64,000 nucleotides of DNA from Didymodactylos carnosus (GCA_905250885.1 CAJNOQ010000088.1:1-64000), one strand, 5' to 3'. Positions 1 to 13,500 are shown, counted from the first letter of the stretch. Numbers and translations are program-made. Notes: generated by a model from the letters alone, not told the origin.

Positions 1-565
1 ATATACAGTACTGAAACTAAAAATGATAAAGCTCCTACCATTTTTGCTGATAAATTTTGTGTAATTTCATTTGATTTAATATTGTCTTTTTTTAATATTG
101 TGTATCCTGCTTTCTGATTTGTGTTTTGACGATGACGATCATAGATCCTCGTAAGTTTCCCGCTGAAAATTATAACTAGAAGTATTCATCCCCGATGAAT
201 TTTCTTTTCAACATTCTTCAATGTATGACCATGCTAGACGATCGTGTTATAAGCTACATAAATTGGGTTGGACTCAGTAAGATGCCATAATACGTTGGTA
301 GCGATAATTCGGAACCATATTCTTTTGTTAATATTGGTTCAAATTCACTTACATGATCACAAAAAAACCAGTAATGTTCATAAAAACTAAATAAAAATGT
401 GAAAACTATTGGTGGAGGAAAAGTAAAGCTTACTATCGACCGGTTTTAATGCGCGTGATCATAACGCATTTACATGAGCTATCTTTCCACTCTTATTTGT
501 TTTTACAACCAACTTTTGTACTCAAAATGTATAACTCTGTATCTTTGAGAGTAATTTATGTACTT
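1..565. other. AT-rich intergenic stretch, nothing identified
   Basis: I see no convincing exon, RNA gene or repeat here before the hAT remnant begins. Confidence 0.4.
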
Positions 566-1888
566 CAGAGCCCGAAACGAATCGAATCATTCGACATTCG
601 GTTCGGGTCGGCTGCTTACCGAACCGAACCGAATTTGATTTTTGAAAGACGAATCAGCCGCTCAGCTGATACACTTTAGTCAAGCTAAGCTACAATGACA
701 TCGTATAAAGTAATAAAAGCACTATGTAATAAAATTTTGTCCTTTTGTTCTTTTATACTGCTCACAAACATACAATCGCGTTAGAAAGAGGAACACATAA
801 TATCTTTTACCGAGTTATTAAGATATCTAAACAAATTCATTTTCAAAGATAGAATTTTTGAGAGCATCAGAATGGATGTCGCACACAACCGACATTTGCT
901 TATTTTTTGATCATTAATGTTAAGATTTTTTCAATCAATTTTTTCAATCCTTGTAGCTCAGCTGCGGTTGAACGAGAATTTTATTTCATCTTTCAAAGGT
1001 TCAGACACATAAATAATATGTTCTGCTCAAGTGTTTCACCTCGAGACCAGAGTTGCCAGATGGTCCGCAGTTTGCGAATAAATTCCGCTTTCAAAGTTTT
1101 TTCCGCAAAGTGTCTGCTTTTCCAGGATTTTTGGTTTTTGTCCTTTTTCCTGCAATGAAAATTATTACATTTTCTCATAAAAAACCTGTCAAAATAAAGT
1201 GACCTGTCAAAACAATACTTCTGCAACTTTTATAAAACAGATGTACACTGTTTTGAGAACTAAGTCAGAAATTTGCCCCGAAAGTGAGCGGTAACAAAAC
1301 ATTAGCACAAAAACATTAGCTTGTCTCAAGTGCTGCTGAAAGGGAGTGTGAAAAATAGTGAAATACTAAATCTTCAAGGAAGCCAACTTGGTCAGAAAAT
1401 CTTAACCATTAAGTACAGTCGTAGATGGAAAAGTTTCGAATTAAATTTTATCCTCTCATACATAACTCTTAAAATTTATGACGGCTGATCAAAAACGCGC
1501 ATCCACAAAAATCCAATATCGATTCAAATTGGGAGTTAAATGATGTTTCGTACTTCTGTTATGTTTCTTAAGTGGAACCACCATAAAGCGCTAGAAAAAA
1601 CTTTTTTGATACGCTTTTGTTTGCATTTGGTGAAAAATGAACTAATACGATGAAAAATGCGTTTTCGCTTTTTTTCCGCATTTTGGCTTTTAATTTTCGC
1701 TTTTTTGACTTTTTCTTCCGCTTTTCTGACGTAAGCATCTAGCAACTCTGCTCGAGATAGTGTATTTTAAATAAACGTGTGGAAATAAAAGAGAAATTTT
1801 ATTTTTCATTGAACTAGCCCGAATCGAACCGATTCAGGATTTGAAAATGTTGTCCCGAATCAAGAAATCCTGATTCGTTTCGGGCTCT
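566..1888 (+). mobile_element. Degenerate hAT-type DNA transposon (outer element)
   Basis: The ends form an inverted pair: agagcccgaaacgaatc at the left and its complement gattcgtttcgggctct at the right. Both sides carry further subterminal variants of cgaaccgaat. Between them, around 952-985 on the + strand, the frame reads CSSAAVEREF, which matches the C-terminal dimerisation signature of hAT transposases (SSAAxER). No long transposase ORF remains, so the copy is dead and probably old. It is interrupted by a second element at 1048-1750. I found no clean 8-bp target duplication for the outer copy, so its exact ends are uncertain. Confidence 0.5.
1048..1750. mobile_element. hAT element inserted into the outer hAT
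   Basis: The left end is cagagttgccagatg and the right end is catctagcaactctg, an inverted pair with CAG/CTG termini. The flanking 8 bases are ctcgagac (1040-1047) and ctcgagat (1751-1758), a hAT-size target duplication with one mismatch. Near 1319 the + strand reads SSAAEREC, again like the hAT dimerisation motif, so this may be a shrunken copy of a once autonomous hAT. The near-intact duplication implies it is younger than the element it sits in. Confidence 0.6.
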
Positions 1889-2733
1889 TTTCCTAGTCTA
1901 GTGTAACACTTTTTTCCAGTAACAATTCAACTTTAACTCTTGTCTGAAGACGCCATCGATTCAGGAACTTTCCCTTCCAGAACTAATAAACTATGCAAGA
2001 AAAATAGTATGCTTTAATTAGTGGGAAACATTTACAAACTTTCTCTGACAGAACCTCTTAAAGCGCAAGTTGATAAGTCAGAAAAATCTTTACAATAAAA
2101 ACGAAGATGAAACCATCAGGAATAATGTCGAGTTCAAGTCAAAAAGAGCTAACAAACAGTTTAATGCTGCTAGCTGCAAATTGAAGAAAATGACTGTCAG
2201 TCCGTTCTAAATCTTACAGTTCGAAAAAAAAATACTTTAGTTTTGTTTCGAAACGTATACTGTACACAAAAGTACGGTAACACAGAATAAAAACATAAAA
2301 TGTGAAAGAAGCGACAAGAGAAGTAGACAGTAGCCATATTGAACTCGTAGTTCTGTCGCCTTTATAACTTGAATGGTAGAGAAACGCATTACAATTGGAT
2401 AACTTTTAATTGTTGACTTATGGATTGTCAAAACATCTGCTGATGGCTGACAGATATACCGAGTCATACGATGTAAACAACAACATTCATCCCCTCGAAA
2501 TCTGATTAGAGAAAGGGTTATCGGTTTTGCAAGACAAAGTGTATAAGTACGACTAAAATGTCGATAGGACTATTACTGATTCTACCTTTTTGTTGTTGTT
2601 GTTGTATTGGTTTGTTAGACAGATTAGAAAATGTCGACAATTTGTTAACTGTAGTGTATCAGGCTGATAACCTCGACTACCTGTTTTACGAAAAAGAACA
2701 GAAATTTGTAGAGCATAAGAAGCGAGGGAAAGT
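1889..2733. other. Gene-free stretch
   Basis: Short ORFs only, with no recognisable protein. No clear inverted repeat or RNA gene was seen. Confidence 0.4.
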
Positions 2734-3228
2734 TTAATCTTGAATAAATGACATTAGTTTATCAAGATATCTGTCCTCTTGATCTAACCATCTTTTCACA
2801 GTTGCACTTTGTCTTTCTACGTTCAAATGCTTAATAAATGGAGATTGATTGTGCATTTGTAAATACATTTGTATTGATCTCGATTGTGTATATTTTTCAA
2901 ATAGTTCTCAAATACCTGTGTGTGCTTTGTTTATGAAGTTGCGTAAAGATTTTTTTGCACGGTCAGTAATTGTTTAGAACTTGTGCGCGAATTTGATTTC
3001 ATCATTCGTGACATCGTACCATCGGTTTATTACCCTGTATACTTGTCTATTTATAGCTTCTATTTTGTCTTTTGTGGAATCAGGTAACAGTGGATAAATG
3101 GAATAGAGCTGCTGGAAATATGGTAGTACATAAGCATTGAAGATTAACAACATTCTGGCATGATACGATGACGTTTTTGATTGTGCTACATATGTTATCA
3201 TTGGTGTGTTGGTTTTTATTTTCGTCAA
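2734..3228 (-). pseudogene. LINE-like reverse transcriptase C-terminal fragment
   Basis: One minus-strand frame reads from about 3228 to a final TAA at 2734-2736, broken by in-frame stops near 2972 (TAA) and 2908 (TGA). The peptide includes ARMLLIFNAYVLPYFQQLYS, then a stretch on the pattern IEAINRQVYRVINRW, and near the end ATVKRWLDQEDRYLDKLM. A segment with a hydrophobic LxPxxxY core followed by basic helices resembles the region after the RT core in non-LTR retrotransposons. The catalytic RT motifs are absent, so this is a 5'-truncated dead copy. The LINE family cannot be named from this fragment, and a host-gene origin is not excluded. Confidence 0.4.
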
Positions 3229-3636
3229 TATATTTTAAATCTACCTTCTTTTTATTGTACAGGTCTCGTTACTGATTATCTAGTTGAACTCTGAAAAGTG
3301 GTTTAGATTCAGCCTGCTTTGACGTTTAGTTGATACAAGTAGGAAGTTATCGTGAATAATTTCAAATTTTCGTACATATGTGTACACAAAGCATTTGGCT
3401 CAGTGTTTTTAATGATATATGGGTCGAGCGAGAAGAAGAAAATGGATTCAACTTTGAAAATTTGATTTTCACTCCATTTTTAGTAGAAAAAATATGAGAA
3501 TGTGGTGATATGCTGTGAAAATTCACTTTGGTTGATATTCTCATTTTTAAAAACACTGATTTTTCCTTTCAGTGGCGGAACACCGTCTCATTGACAGATA
3601 ACAAAATATAATTTGCTACTTCGTTTCAGATAAACG
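3229..3636 (+). other. 5' flank of the fucose mutarotase gene
   Basis: A tract ending tcgtttcag at 3621-3629 lies seven bases before the ATG at 3637. It looks like a 3' splice site, so a 5' UTR intron is likely. No core promoter motif is clear. Confidence 0.35.
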
Positions 3637-4219
3637 ATGCCGTTGAAAAACATTCCTCATTTGATCTCACCGCAATTACTGTATGCTTTAGCCAGGATGG
3701 GGCATGGGGACGAGATTGTATTAGCGGACGCAAATTTTCCAAGCGAGTCAATTGCTCGAGCAAATGGAGCCGAATTAATATGTTGCGATGGAGTTAATAT
3801 TCCCAAATTATTAAAACATGTCTTACGTTTATTTCCTTTGGACGCGTACGTCAAACAACCAGTTGCTCTAATGGATTTAGTTCAGGACGATAAAAATAAG
3901 CGTTTAGAAGTTCCAATTTGGCAAGAATATCAAACCATCGTTAATGAGAGTGAAAAACATACAGTTCAATTTGAAATGATGGATAGATTTGAATTTTATG
4001 ATCGAGCCAAAAAAGCATTTGCGATTGTTCGTAAGTTATTAAAGCTAAAGCTTATTTGTTTTTGATTATCACTTTCTTCTGTTCTATTTTGAAGGTACTG
4101 GTGAAGGTGCCATTTATGCCAACATTATTTTGAAAAAAGGCGTAATTCCAAAAGCAGAAAATAAAGATAAGAGTACGAATCATACCAGTAATGTTAATGA
4201 AGCACCGAGTATACATTAA
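3637..4219 (+). CDS. FUOM: Fucose mutarotase (RbsD/FucU family)
   Basis: Interconverts the alpha and beta anomers of L-fucose, feeding fucose salvage in the cytosol. There are two exons, 3637-4030 and 4095-4219, and the join restores V-R-T-G-E-G in frame, giving 172 residues. Seen: the N-terminal LISPQLLYALARMGHGDEIV block with His23 and Asp25, then ADANFPSES, LFPLDAYVKQPVALM, RFEFYDRAKKAFAIV with the family tyrosine, and IYANIILKKGVIP near the end. These match FucU/FUOM along the whole fold (about 140-150 residues). The extra tail after ILKKGVIP is polar and lineage-specific. The ATG at 3637 is chosen because it starts exactly at the family N-terminus and follows a likely 5' UTR splice acceptor. 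Confidence 0.93.
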
Positions 4220-4515
4220 ATTTTATTTTTCATATTTATACTATTGACTGTTTGATTCATTTTTAATGTTTTAATTGATGATAAAAGCTTTGTTGACTTT
4301 GTTATTTATATATTTTACTTATTCTTGTGATATCATTTCGCATTCTTAATCAAATTAAAGAGATATAGGACATTAAATACTGCAATATTTGAAAATTATC
4401 TACAACATGTTGTGGGATGTACTGTTCCACTGAATGGGGATATTATTTATCTATGTTAATTTCAGATAATGATCAAGGATTTTCATAGTTTTTTTCGTCC
4501 AAAGGCACGATACAG
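4220..4515. promoter_or_regulatory. Short spacer holding the fucose mutarotase 3' end and Rubicon promoter
   Basis: Only about 300 bp separate the two same-strand genes, so the Rubicon promoter and the fucose mutarotase poly(A) site must lie here or overlap. No TATA element stands out. Confidence 0.35.
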
Positions 4516-7500
4516 ATGAATACAAAACAAGCGTAAGTTTCAAGCACGACCAACGAATTTGCTGCTTCTTTGTCTGTATTAGACAGAAGAGTGAAAAATT
4601 GTCTTGATCGTTCTTTGTTGACAGATAAATAGCAAGGCGTTATTTTAACTTTTTATACCGTTTAGTTCTTCGCAACTGAGTAGTTTACTTTACGCTGTCA
4701 AATCCACTGTAGAATCATTAATACGTTTTCGCGGTGATTCAATATCAAATAAATATGGTGCTATTGAAAGATTACGAACAGCTATTCTGCCAGTTATCAG
4801 TCATGGTGTAATATTACAAAAGGTACTTGGAGAGATTCTAGTGTATATTCTCTTTATTCAATTATAATTTGAAAACTGATCAAGGAAAACTCGACTATGT
4901 TGCAAGTTTCATTTGTATTCCTTGTGCACTTAGTTTGATGGCATAACGTCACATCACACTAGACAAAACTTGGGTTTTATGAGGTCAAAAGAAAAATATC
5001 ATAGTTTTAGGTATCAGAAATAGTGTCAACCATTCTCTGATCATTTACTGTAAGCACTGTTAACTTATCTACCTTTTGTTTCGTTTCCATAATGTGATCT
5101 TCGACATACGCACAGTATTATATTATTAAATGTCTTGTTTACTATATTTAGAATGGATTATATGAAACATTATGGCAATTTATTCTTAAACTAAATTCAC
5201 ATTCTGAAAAGTATATTAAATTATTACAAGATGTTTATAACAAAGATAATATTCGATTATCGGTTGAAACATGGATTGATCAATCAGTTATAAGTCAATG
5301 TTTATCAATTCAATTATCAAATTTAGAACATCATCCGGATTTAATTCAACAGTATTATATAGGTTCGTGTTTGTTTGTATTTTCTAAAAATTCTGCATAG
5401 TTGTGCGAAGAAAATAAACATATTTTGAAGCCGATAAACCCTTCGTCTATTTCATAAAACTTTGTATGCCAGTCCTATTTGATGATGTTACATCCTCTAT
5501 TGAGAAAACCACGAGTGTGCTAGTTAAAACTCCATTTTAGTCTCGCACATCTTCGATTGTTAAACTTTTACTTGTCGTTTCAGAAAATTGGTTATTTTAT
5601 TCAGATAAAAGTAGAATGTATTTTTCTTTCTAACTGTATGTTATGATTTGTGCTATTACTAAAACTAATCTGACTTTTCTGTTTTTGATGGTCAAAGAAT
5701 CATGATAATTATATTCGCAAATTTAGCTGTAATTAGGATAATTACTGTTCCATATAAAATATGCAGTGCAAACACTACGTTTTATTCTACAAATGTGAAT
5801 AAAGATCTTTGAATCAAAAAAATAAAGAGAAAAAGAGTAATGATTAAATGGTAGGATAATTAAGGTGCAACATTTTATTAAGAGATAATTATTAAGCTCC
5901 ATTGCACAAAAAAAACATTCTTCCTTGTAAATGGTTACGTTACTTTCTTATCTTTTTCTTCTTCCAATATATGGGCGCATATTTTTCGTAAACGGATGTT
6001 TTGAATCTGGTATAAAATATAAATAATCTCCATTTCGAATGACAAAGTATCCCGTACCACGACGTTTTCGACTATATTGAATATTCTCATTTTCATGAGA
6101 ATAATAGTAGTCTGGTATATGAGTCAATAGATGATGCGAAAATGATCGTTTTAATAAATGTTTTAACGAACGAGTATTGTCTAGTGATGATGTTGATCTG
6201 TCTTTACTTGTTAAATACTGTTGATCATAGGCATCTATTGTTGTTATTGTTAACAGTAACAAAAATGTACAATGGATAATTATTGAAATAGATAATGTGG
6301 AAGATAGCATTGTTCGTTCGTCTAAAATCGAATAGAAATAAAATAATGTTAATAAAACAAGACACTGTTCATTTTGTATAACACATACAAATGCACATAT
6401 ACTCTATATCTCTACGTTTTTCATGTTTTAAATTTGTCCTGATTAATAGAGCATGTATGTGAATAAGAAAAAACATTGTTCTAGTACAATTAGTTCATTA
6501 ATTACAGAAATTATTCATTTGATTTAACAAAAACACATAAAATAAATTAGTGCTTAAAATTATTGTTTCTCCTACTCTAAGCATCTTTTCAATATCAATT
6601 TTCTTTGATTTAAAATGTTTTCTGTTTATTTTTCTTAACGTTTTTGACACTTTATTTTTCATACCACACAGAAAAATGATTAATGATACTTATATTGTTA
6701 ACTCTCAGTAATATTTTCTTTCTTTTTATTTTTCTATTATTCTATATTAGTTCATTATCTAAGTCACATTAAAAAAATTTACTGTAACCATAATTAGAAA
6801 AGAATGTAAATCATGCTGCTGCATGGTCGCATCAGCAGTACAAGTTGAAAAATACTACGAAAAGCTTTTAAACTGTTAAAAATTGTTCGTGCTTCGTCAT
6901 TTATATCTTTTGCAATTATTTTAATGCATGAATAAAAAAATAAAAAGTCAGGCATCATAAGTTGAATTGAGAAGACAATAGACTTATTTTTATATGGTTG
7001 TGACTTATACTGGAAAAATAAAATATTATCTAAAAATAATAACAAAAGATCGTCTTACCGCCGGTCCTGTATAAGTTGATCAGTTATGGAATGACAGAAT
7101 GAATCATAAAAATTTCGAGACAATTAAAAAACAGCGTGTATAATAGTGAAAACATAGAGAAAAGAAAAACGCATTTAGTATACGGTAATTTACTGCACCG
7201 CATCCAATTCTTATTATAAAACGATTAAAATATTTTTAATTTGAATATATTTTGAAAAAAAATCTGATGCATCTTGCTGTTTTCTCCTTCTAGAGAAGAT
7301 GTCAGTTATTCTTGTTAGGCTAACGTTAAGTTATACTGTTAATTTATGAATAATACCCATAAGACTGATTTTTTCTTGCCTAAGGTTTCTAAGCGAAGTT
7401 TCAACTAACACAAATTGTGTTTCCTTCATATTTTTGTTGTTTTTTTGAAATCTTTGAAATCATATTGTGAAAACTTCCTAGAACTTGTCCGTTTTCCGAA

Positions 7501-10500
7501 GGAAAAGAAAGTTTGAAGTATAAAGTTTATATAAGAAGATTTTTGTGGTTTCCAGGGAGAGGGGTGGGGGCGTGTCAGTAGCTGTAACCACAATTTTCAA
7601 TAGCTGTAAACTTTTGGGGTAAAACTGTGATATAATAAATTTCAATATACATTTGGTGTTTACAGCTGCTGAATGGACTAGTAACAGACAGTGCATTATT
7701 GATCTAATGTTGTTAGAGACAAGTTTTAAAAAGTATTACCATATCTCTCCATATGATCAGAAAAAAAAAGCTATTAAATAAAAGTTTCTCTCACACGCTA
7801 CTATTCTTATTTAACTTCCTTCTATTTATACATGTACTATATTATAGTCCAACAGTTCAATAGGAAGTTTTTATATTTTTGCTTCGTAGAACCAACGCTG
7901 ACAAGTTGTTTTTTTTTGTTTTTTTGAAATCTGTTATGAGTAGAAAGTCGATCCATACTATTAAAAGAGTGGAACGCGCAACAGCTTAAATATGTAAAAA
8001 GATAGTAGGAGATGAATAAAGAAATGATTAAAGGAATGATAATTGATTTTGCAGAAATACTGTAAACACATCATTCTCTATTATTAAGTGCTTTTAAAAA
8101 CAACTTTTAATTTTCAATTTAATGTAGAGAATTGTCTATTTTCGCCTTTCGATTTGTAAAAACATCAAAACTGTACTCAGATGACTATTTAGTAGTAAAG
8201 AAAGGAAATCAAAAATGACAAATGAACATTTGATTATTCAGTTATAATTTCTATGATGACTTTTATTGTTCATTCGATCATATTTGACTCACTCTAGATT
8301 TTGTATTTTGAATCATCAATTTTATTATTCATGTCAAAAGCACAGAAGACTATAACTTTATTCTTACCCATACTTTTATAAATAAAAAAAAAAAATGTGA
8401 TTAACTAATGAATAAAAGTCCTAATGAGACTTGCTCCATGTTTCTGAATGATCAGGAAGTCACTTTACTATTGAAGTATCATAGTTGTAAATGCGTAGGA
8501 TAAGAAAAATTGGTCGTGGATCTCCATTAGTATGTGAAACACGTTGGCGTATTTAAGTGATATTGTAACATTTAATCTAATGGTTTATAATAGTTTTTGA
8601 TCGCACATTAATAAAACAACAAATAAAATAAACTTACTCAGTTTAAAGAAATAGAATTAAATAGCTAAATAATTCTTTAATAGCATGCTCAATAAAGTTG
8701 CTAATTTACAAACAAATACTAAAAAAATTTCCTCTTTCCATTACAACAACGTACAATAAAAAATATATATTTCTTTTCTATATTTCTTCTTTCTTTTGGA
8801 AAATATTTATAGTAAATCAGTTTTTTGTTTATTGATGATTTTTCTACACAAATGAACGAAAAATACAAGAAAATTAATAGAATAGTTTTGACAATGTTCA
8901 TTCTGTAATTGAAACATTTTAGAATTGTTTTTTTTTCTTCTTTCATCTCATCCACTTTTCTTCTTCTTTTTTTCTCTCTGTAATTTAATGATTAATCGTC
9001 ATCTTCATCCACATAGAGATGGAGAGAAGATTTCTCAATTTCATAGAAACGCGTGGGATTTTACTATTTATCTTTCTACAATTGAATAAACTGAATTAAC
9101 ATTTCTGAGAGATAGTACTTACACAATAGTCTTTTTCTTTTTTTCTATTTGTACGAGTTCAATTTACACGGGGTTCGAAGATTTATGTATGCTTGAATCA
9201 TAGAATAATCAAACATCAGTTAAATTCAAGAAAATAGATTCCTTGATTTTCAGGTGAAATTTTCTATCAGAATTGAATCTTGACTGCATGGCTCAATTTG
9301 TATTGTTGTATATTAACTTACATATACGATACGTGACTTATTAATGTTTTGTCTTCTTACAATAAAATATATCTGAGAGTTGAAGTACAAAATGTTACGA
9401 AAAGAAAGATATTTTAGAAGTTGTAGAAAGAGACCAAACACTACCTGCTATTCCTTTTCATTCCATTTATGAACTACTCCAACTCAAAAATTCAAATTAA
9501 TTTTAATTCTAATCAAGATTTCTAGATAAAAATAGTCTTTTAATAAAAAGATCTCGAAAAGTAATTGTAATAATTTGATGTTTTTGACCTATTTGATAAC
9601 TTATTGTTTTCATGCTGTTTACATATTGTTTCTACTTTATAATCTCATTATGGAGTATTTTCTCTTAATTAAACTTTTCAAGTTGAAGGTATAATCCTCA
9701 AGTTGAATGAAAATTTGAAAAACTTGTGTGAGTCACAAACTGTAACAATTAGTTATAGTTACTTCAACATATCTAGATTCTCCTCAATAAATATTTGTAC
9801 ACTGGTTTTTTTGTTCTTTATTGTGTTGTTATGATCTTTCATTGAGCAATTACTCTTAAGGAAAATAAATTATCTTATATTTAAATAAATACTTCTATCA
9901 TCATTAACATACCAACGGGTGGGCCAGAGGAAATAAGTCCTTAAGTATTTTTCCTTTATCTCTTGATATTTCAGTACCATAGAGTTCATTCTTTTTTTTA
10001 AAAGATGCACTGTTCAGTTCTATACACGATCGTATTTAAATAGTCTGATAAAGACCAAAGTCTCAGTTTTGATCGAAGAAAAGCAACAGTCGTCCAGAAG
10101 CCTTTCTAACACAAGAAAAAGTCTTTTTTTTTCAAAAAGGAAGTCGGACTTTCTGATTGAATAAATTCTAGGTAGTTTACAATGTAACTCTTGAAAAACT
10201 CTATCGACAGACTGATAGGAAAATTTTATGTCATTCATTAGTTTTGACTTTTTGATACAAGATTTACGAAATGGCACAAATCCACTTTTTACCTTTTTCG
10301 GACATGCAGTTTGTCACCATCTAGTAAAATCACTATAAGTCAGTCAAAATTGAGTCAAATTGGTCTTTATCAGACTATTTTACATACGATCGTCTATAGA
10401 ATTGAACAGCGCATCTTTTAAAAAAAAATGAACTCTAAGGACTGAAGTGAAGTATCAAGAGATAAAGGAAAATACTAAAAGGCTCGTTTCCTCTTGCCCA

Positions 10501-13500
10501 CCCGTTATTTTTATTTTAAGTGAGCGATCTAATTTTGTACTATATCACGCTCAAATAATAACAAAAATTCTTCTGTCTTTTATGTATTATACATGTTTGG
10601 GTTCAACATGAGAGTTATCTAGTGTAAAATACTTTATTCCATACTTTAAAAAATGAACTTTTCGCCTTTATTCTTTTCTTTTGCAATAGAGAAGCAATGT
10701 GTACCCCTTTTTTACAATTAGAATTCAAAAACTAAAACTATTTATTTCTCTATTTATATTTTAGAACATGCTTTTTTATCTATTCCAACATTTTTCAAAG
10801 CATTTTTATTATGCATTCGAACTGTCGAGAATAGTGAGCCAAGTTTGTTAGCTGACATTGATCCTAAACTAGTATGTTGTCTACAACAAATTTTATTTTC
10901 CACTACTAATTTTTCAATCTATAGTCTGTATCTGGTCTTCAAACACTTATTTATCCTCAACATGAAACTAGCAAAGAAAAAATGTCAATTTCAAGTACGA
11001 CTGATGTTAATAGTAATTTACGTAAGTTTGTTAATCATAAGATAGTTATTAGTAACCTAATTCAAAGTATTATGTTTAGAATCAGTTACAAAACGTATAC
11101 AAAATAAAGCTCATCGTCGTATACACAGTGATCCAATATATAAACTAAATGAAAGAAAATCTATTTTGAGACCATCATCATCGATTATAGATGAATCAAA
11201 TGAACGGTGTCATTCAGCAGCACGACTTTCAAATGAAAAGAATGATTATACAAATTCACATTCATCCAATAATCATATTCATTCTGTTAATAATCAATCC
11301 AATAGTGCTTCTTCGTTTCCAGCTGTTTTCTATCAACCTCAAGATATTGATTCATATAGTTCAAGTTTTGATTCAATAACAACAACAGAAACCGATCATT
11401 CATCAATAATTAATACAAACTTTGGAGGAGTTGATCATTATCAAACATTACCGGATACATCATTACGTTCAAAAAAACCAGTGACAACAATTGACACTAA
11501 CAACAATAGAGGATCAATATCTAGTCAAACAACGTTAACAGTTAATATTAACAACGATAATAATATATACGATTCAACATCAGACATTAATCAATCAATC
11601 ATCAATTCACCAATTCTCTCATCATCACCAGTTGAAAATAGTATATCTGTATCATCTTCTTATAATAATTCCGATGTTTTTTCAAGAACAGATTTACAGT
11701 GTAACTATAGTGTATGCTAGTTTAACTATCAATCTGTTCATATGTTCTTATTTAGATCCATATTTTCCAAATTCGTGTCTTCGATGGCCTAAAAAAGGAC
11801 AAACATTGGATAGTTATATACGAGAAAATGATTCTAAAACACGAACAGATGTTGAAAAAGTAATTATTTAAATAATCAATTATTTTCATACATTGATATA
11901 ATGTGTATGTTTTAGGAAAATGCTCATTTTTATTTTTCTGAAGCATTAATTGCTGCTATTGAACAAATTAAATTTACTAAAGAGTGTAAAAGACGTTTTC
12001 AAATTGATTCAACAAATCCATCTCTTCTTATTGGAACATTATCGTATAATGAAAGTTCAACATCGTCCACTGAGAGTTCATCACCATACATTCCATGTAA
12101 TTTAAATTTGATACAACAATCACAGAAAAAAGTAACTTTACAATAACAAATATTGAACCAACATAACATGTTGTGTTTTCTCTATTTAAGGCGGCATTAT
12201 ACAATGAGACACCAGCAAGTAAAAACTCGTATTCTGTTCTTTTTTACTTAAAGAATATAAATGATGGATTTTTCTACTAGTTAAGCAATTGCTCAATTCT
12301 GAACAGAGTTCAGGTAATAATTCGGAAGTAGAATCGAATGCAGATACAAGTATGCTATACAAACATGCAATATATAATGAAAGAAATTTACAAAATATTT
12401 TATACTTTAGGTGAGCCACCACAAGAGTTTGATTGGTCAAATTCAACAAAGTGAGTTTGTTATTCGTTTGTAAAAATACTCTAAACATTGTATCATTTTG
12501 ATCAGTTTGGACGAGACATCAGCTGAAGCAATAGGTATTTTCTATAGAAGATATATCAGAATAAATATTTCTCATAATACTTTTCTATATAGCATTGGCT
12601 CTTATGGACACATACAAACAATATCGAATGCCAACAGCACCGGAATTATTCTGGATGATTAAACCGGATGAAGATTTTCCGCAAGATGTAAGATCGTAAA
12701 ACATGTAAACTCGGCAACACAATAGTGAGAATCAAGAAAAGAGTGAGATAGAATTATATAAGTATGAATGTCGATAATAATAGATACTTTTCAGAAATCT
12801 TACAGATAAAATTTCGAGTTTTTCGGAGGAAAAAACTTTGTTTATTCTGCACATCAAATTTACAAAAATAAACAAATTAACGCTTTTCTGCTTGACTGCA
12901 TGTATTTTGCACACATTAATTGTTACTTACAAGTTTATTCTTTTCTCTTTGTCTATGTTATGCGTTTAGTTACTACCATTACCAGATTACATATCAGTTG
13001 ATCCATCTGAAGATTATATAATTGCAGGTGGTCATCGGGTAAACTAAATTTATTCTTTTTTTGCTTCATCTGTTTGATTGCTTGTTGGATTAAGCTAATA
13101 ATAATATCTATATTCTTGTTTTGTTATTCAGATTACTGTATGATCTAATCTAAAGTTTTTTAAGGTACAAATTCGTGGTAATCTTCAATGGGCACCGCCT
13201 CGTGAACAACTCATATTCAATATTCATCCACCACCAAAGTAAAATATGACTACTTTTCTATTTTCAATACATATTTACACCTTCCTGTTTTTTTATAGTC
13301 GTGATGAACAGTTAAAAAAACAACGTTATCTATGTGCGGGTTGCGGACGACATGTAGAGAAAGGTTAGTATTTTTTAAATTTTGCTGTATTTTTTATTCA
13401 ACATCGTCTATTTTTTAAAAGGTTTTGCACGTCGTTTCAATTATTGTGAATATACAGGCAAATATTTTTGTAAAAGTTGTCATTCAGAGAAAAAATCTTA

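Larger units (their letters stand above)
5363..10764 (+). other. Giant third intron of Rubicon
   Basis: At 5.4 kb this intron is roughly 100 times longer than most introns of the same gene. It splits the RUN domain and contains an antisense secreted-peptide ORF (5948-6310) and a palindromic element (9914-10506). The rest (6.4-9.9 kb) is AT-rich with only short ORFs and nothing I can identify. Confidence 0.8.

Noticed and set aside
11191-11379. ORF in a second frame over the Rubicon linker exon
   Set aside because: Shadow of the real frame, which joins in phase with its neighbours.
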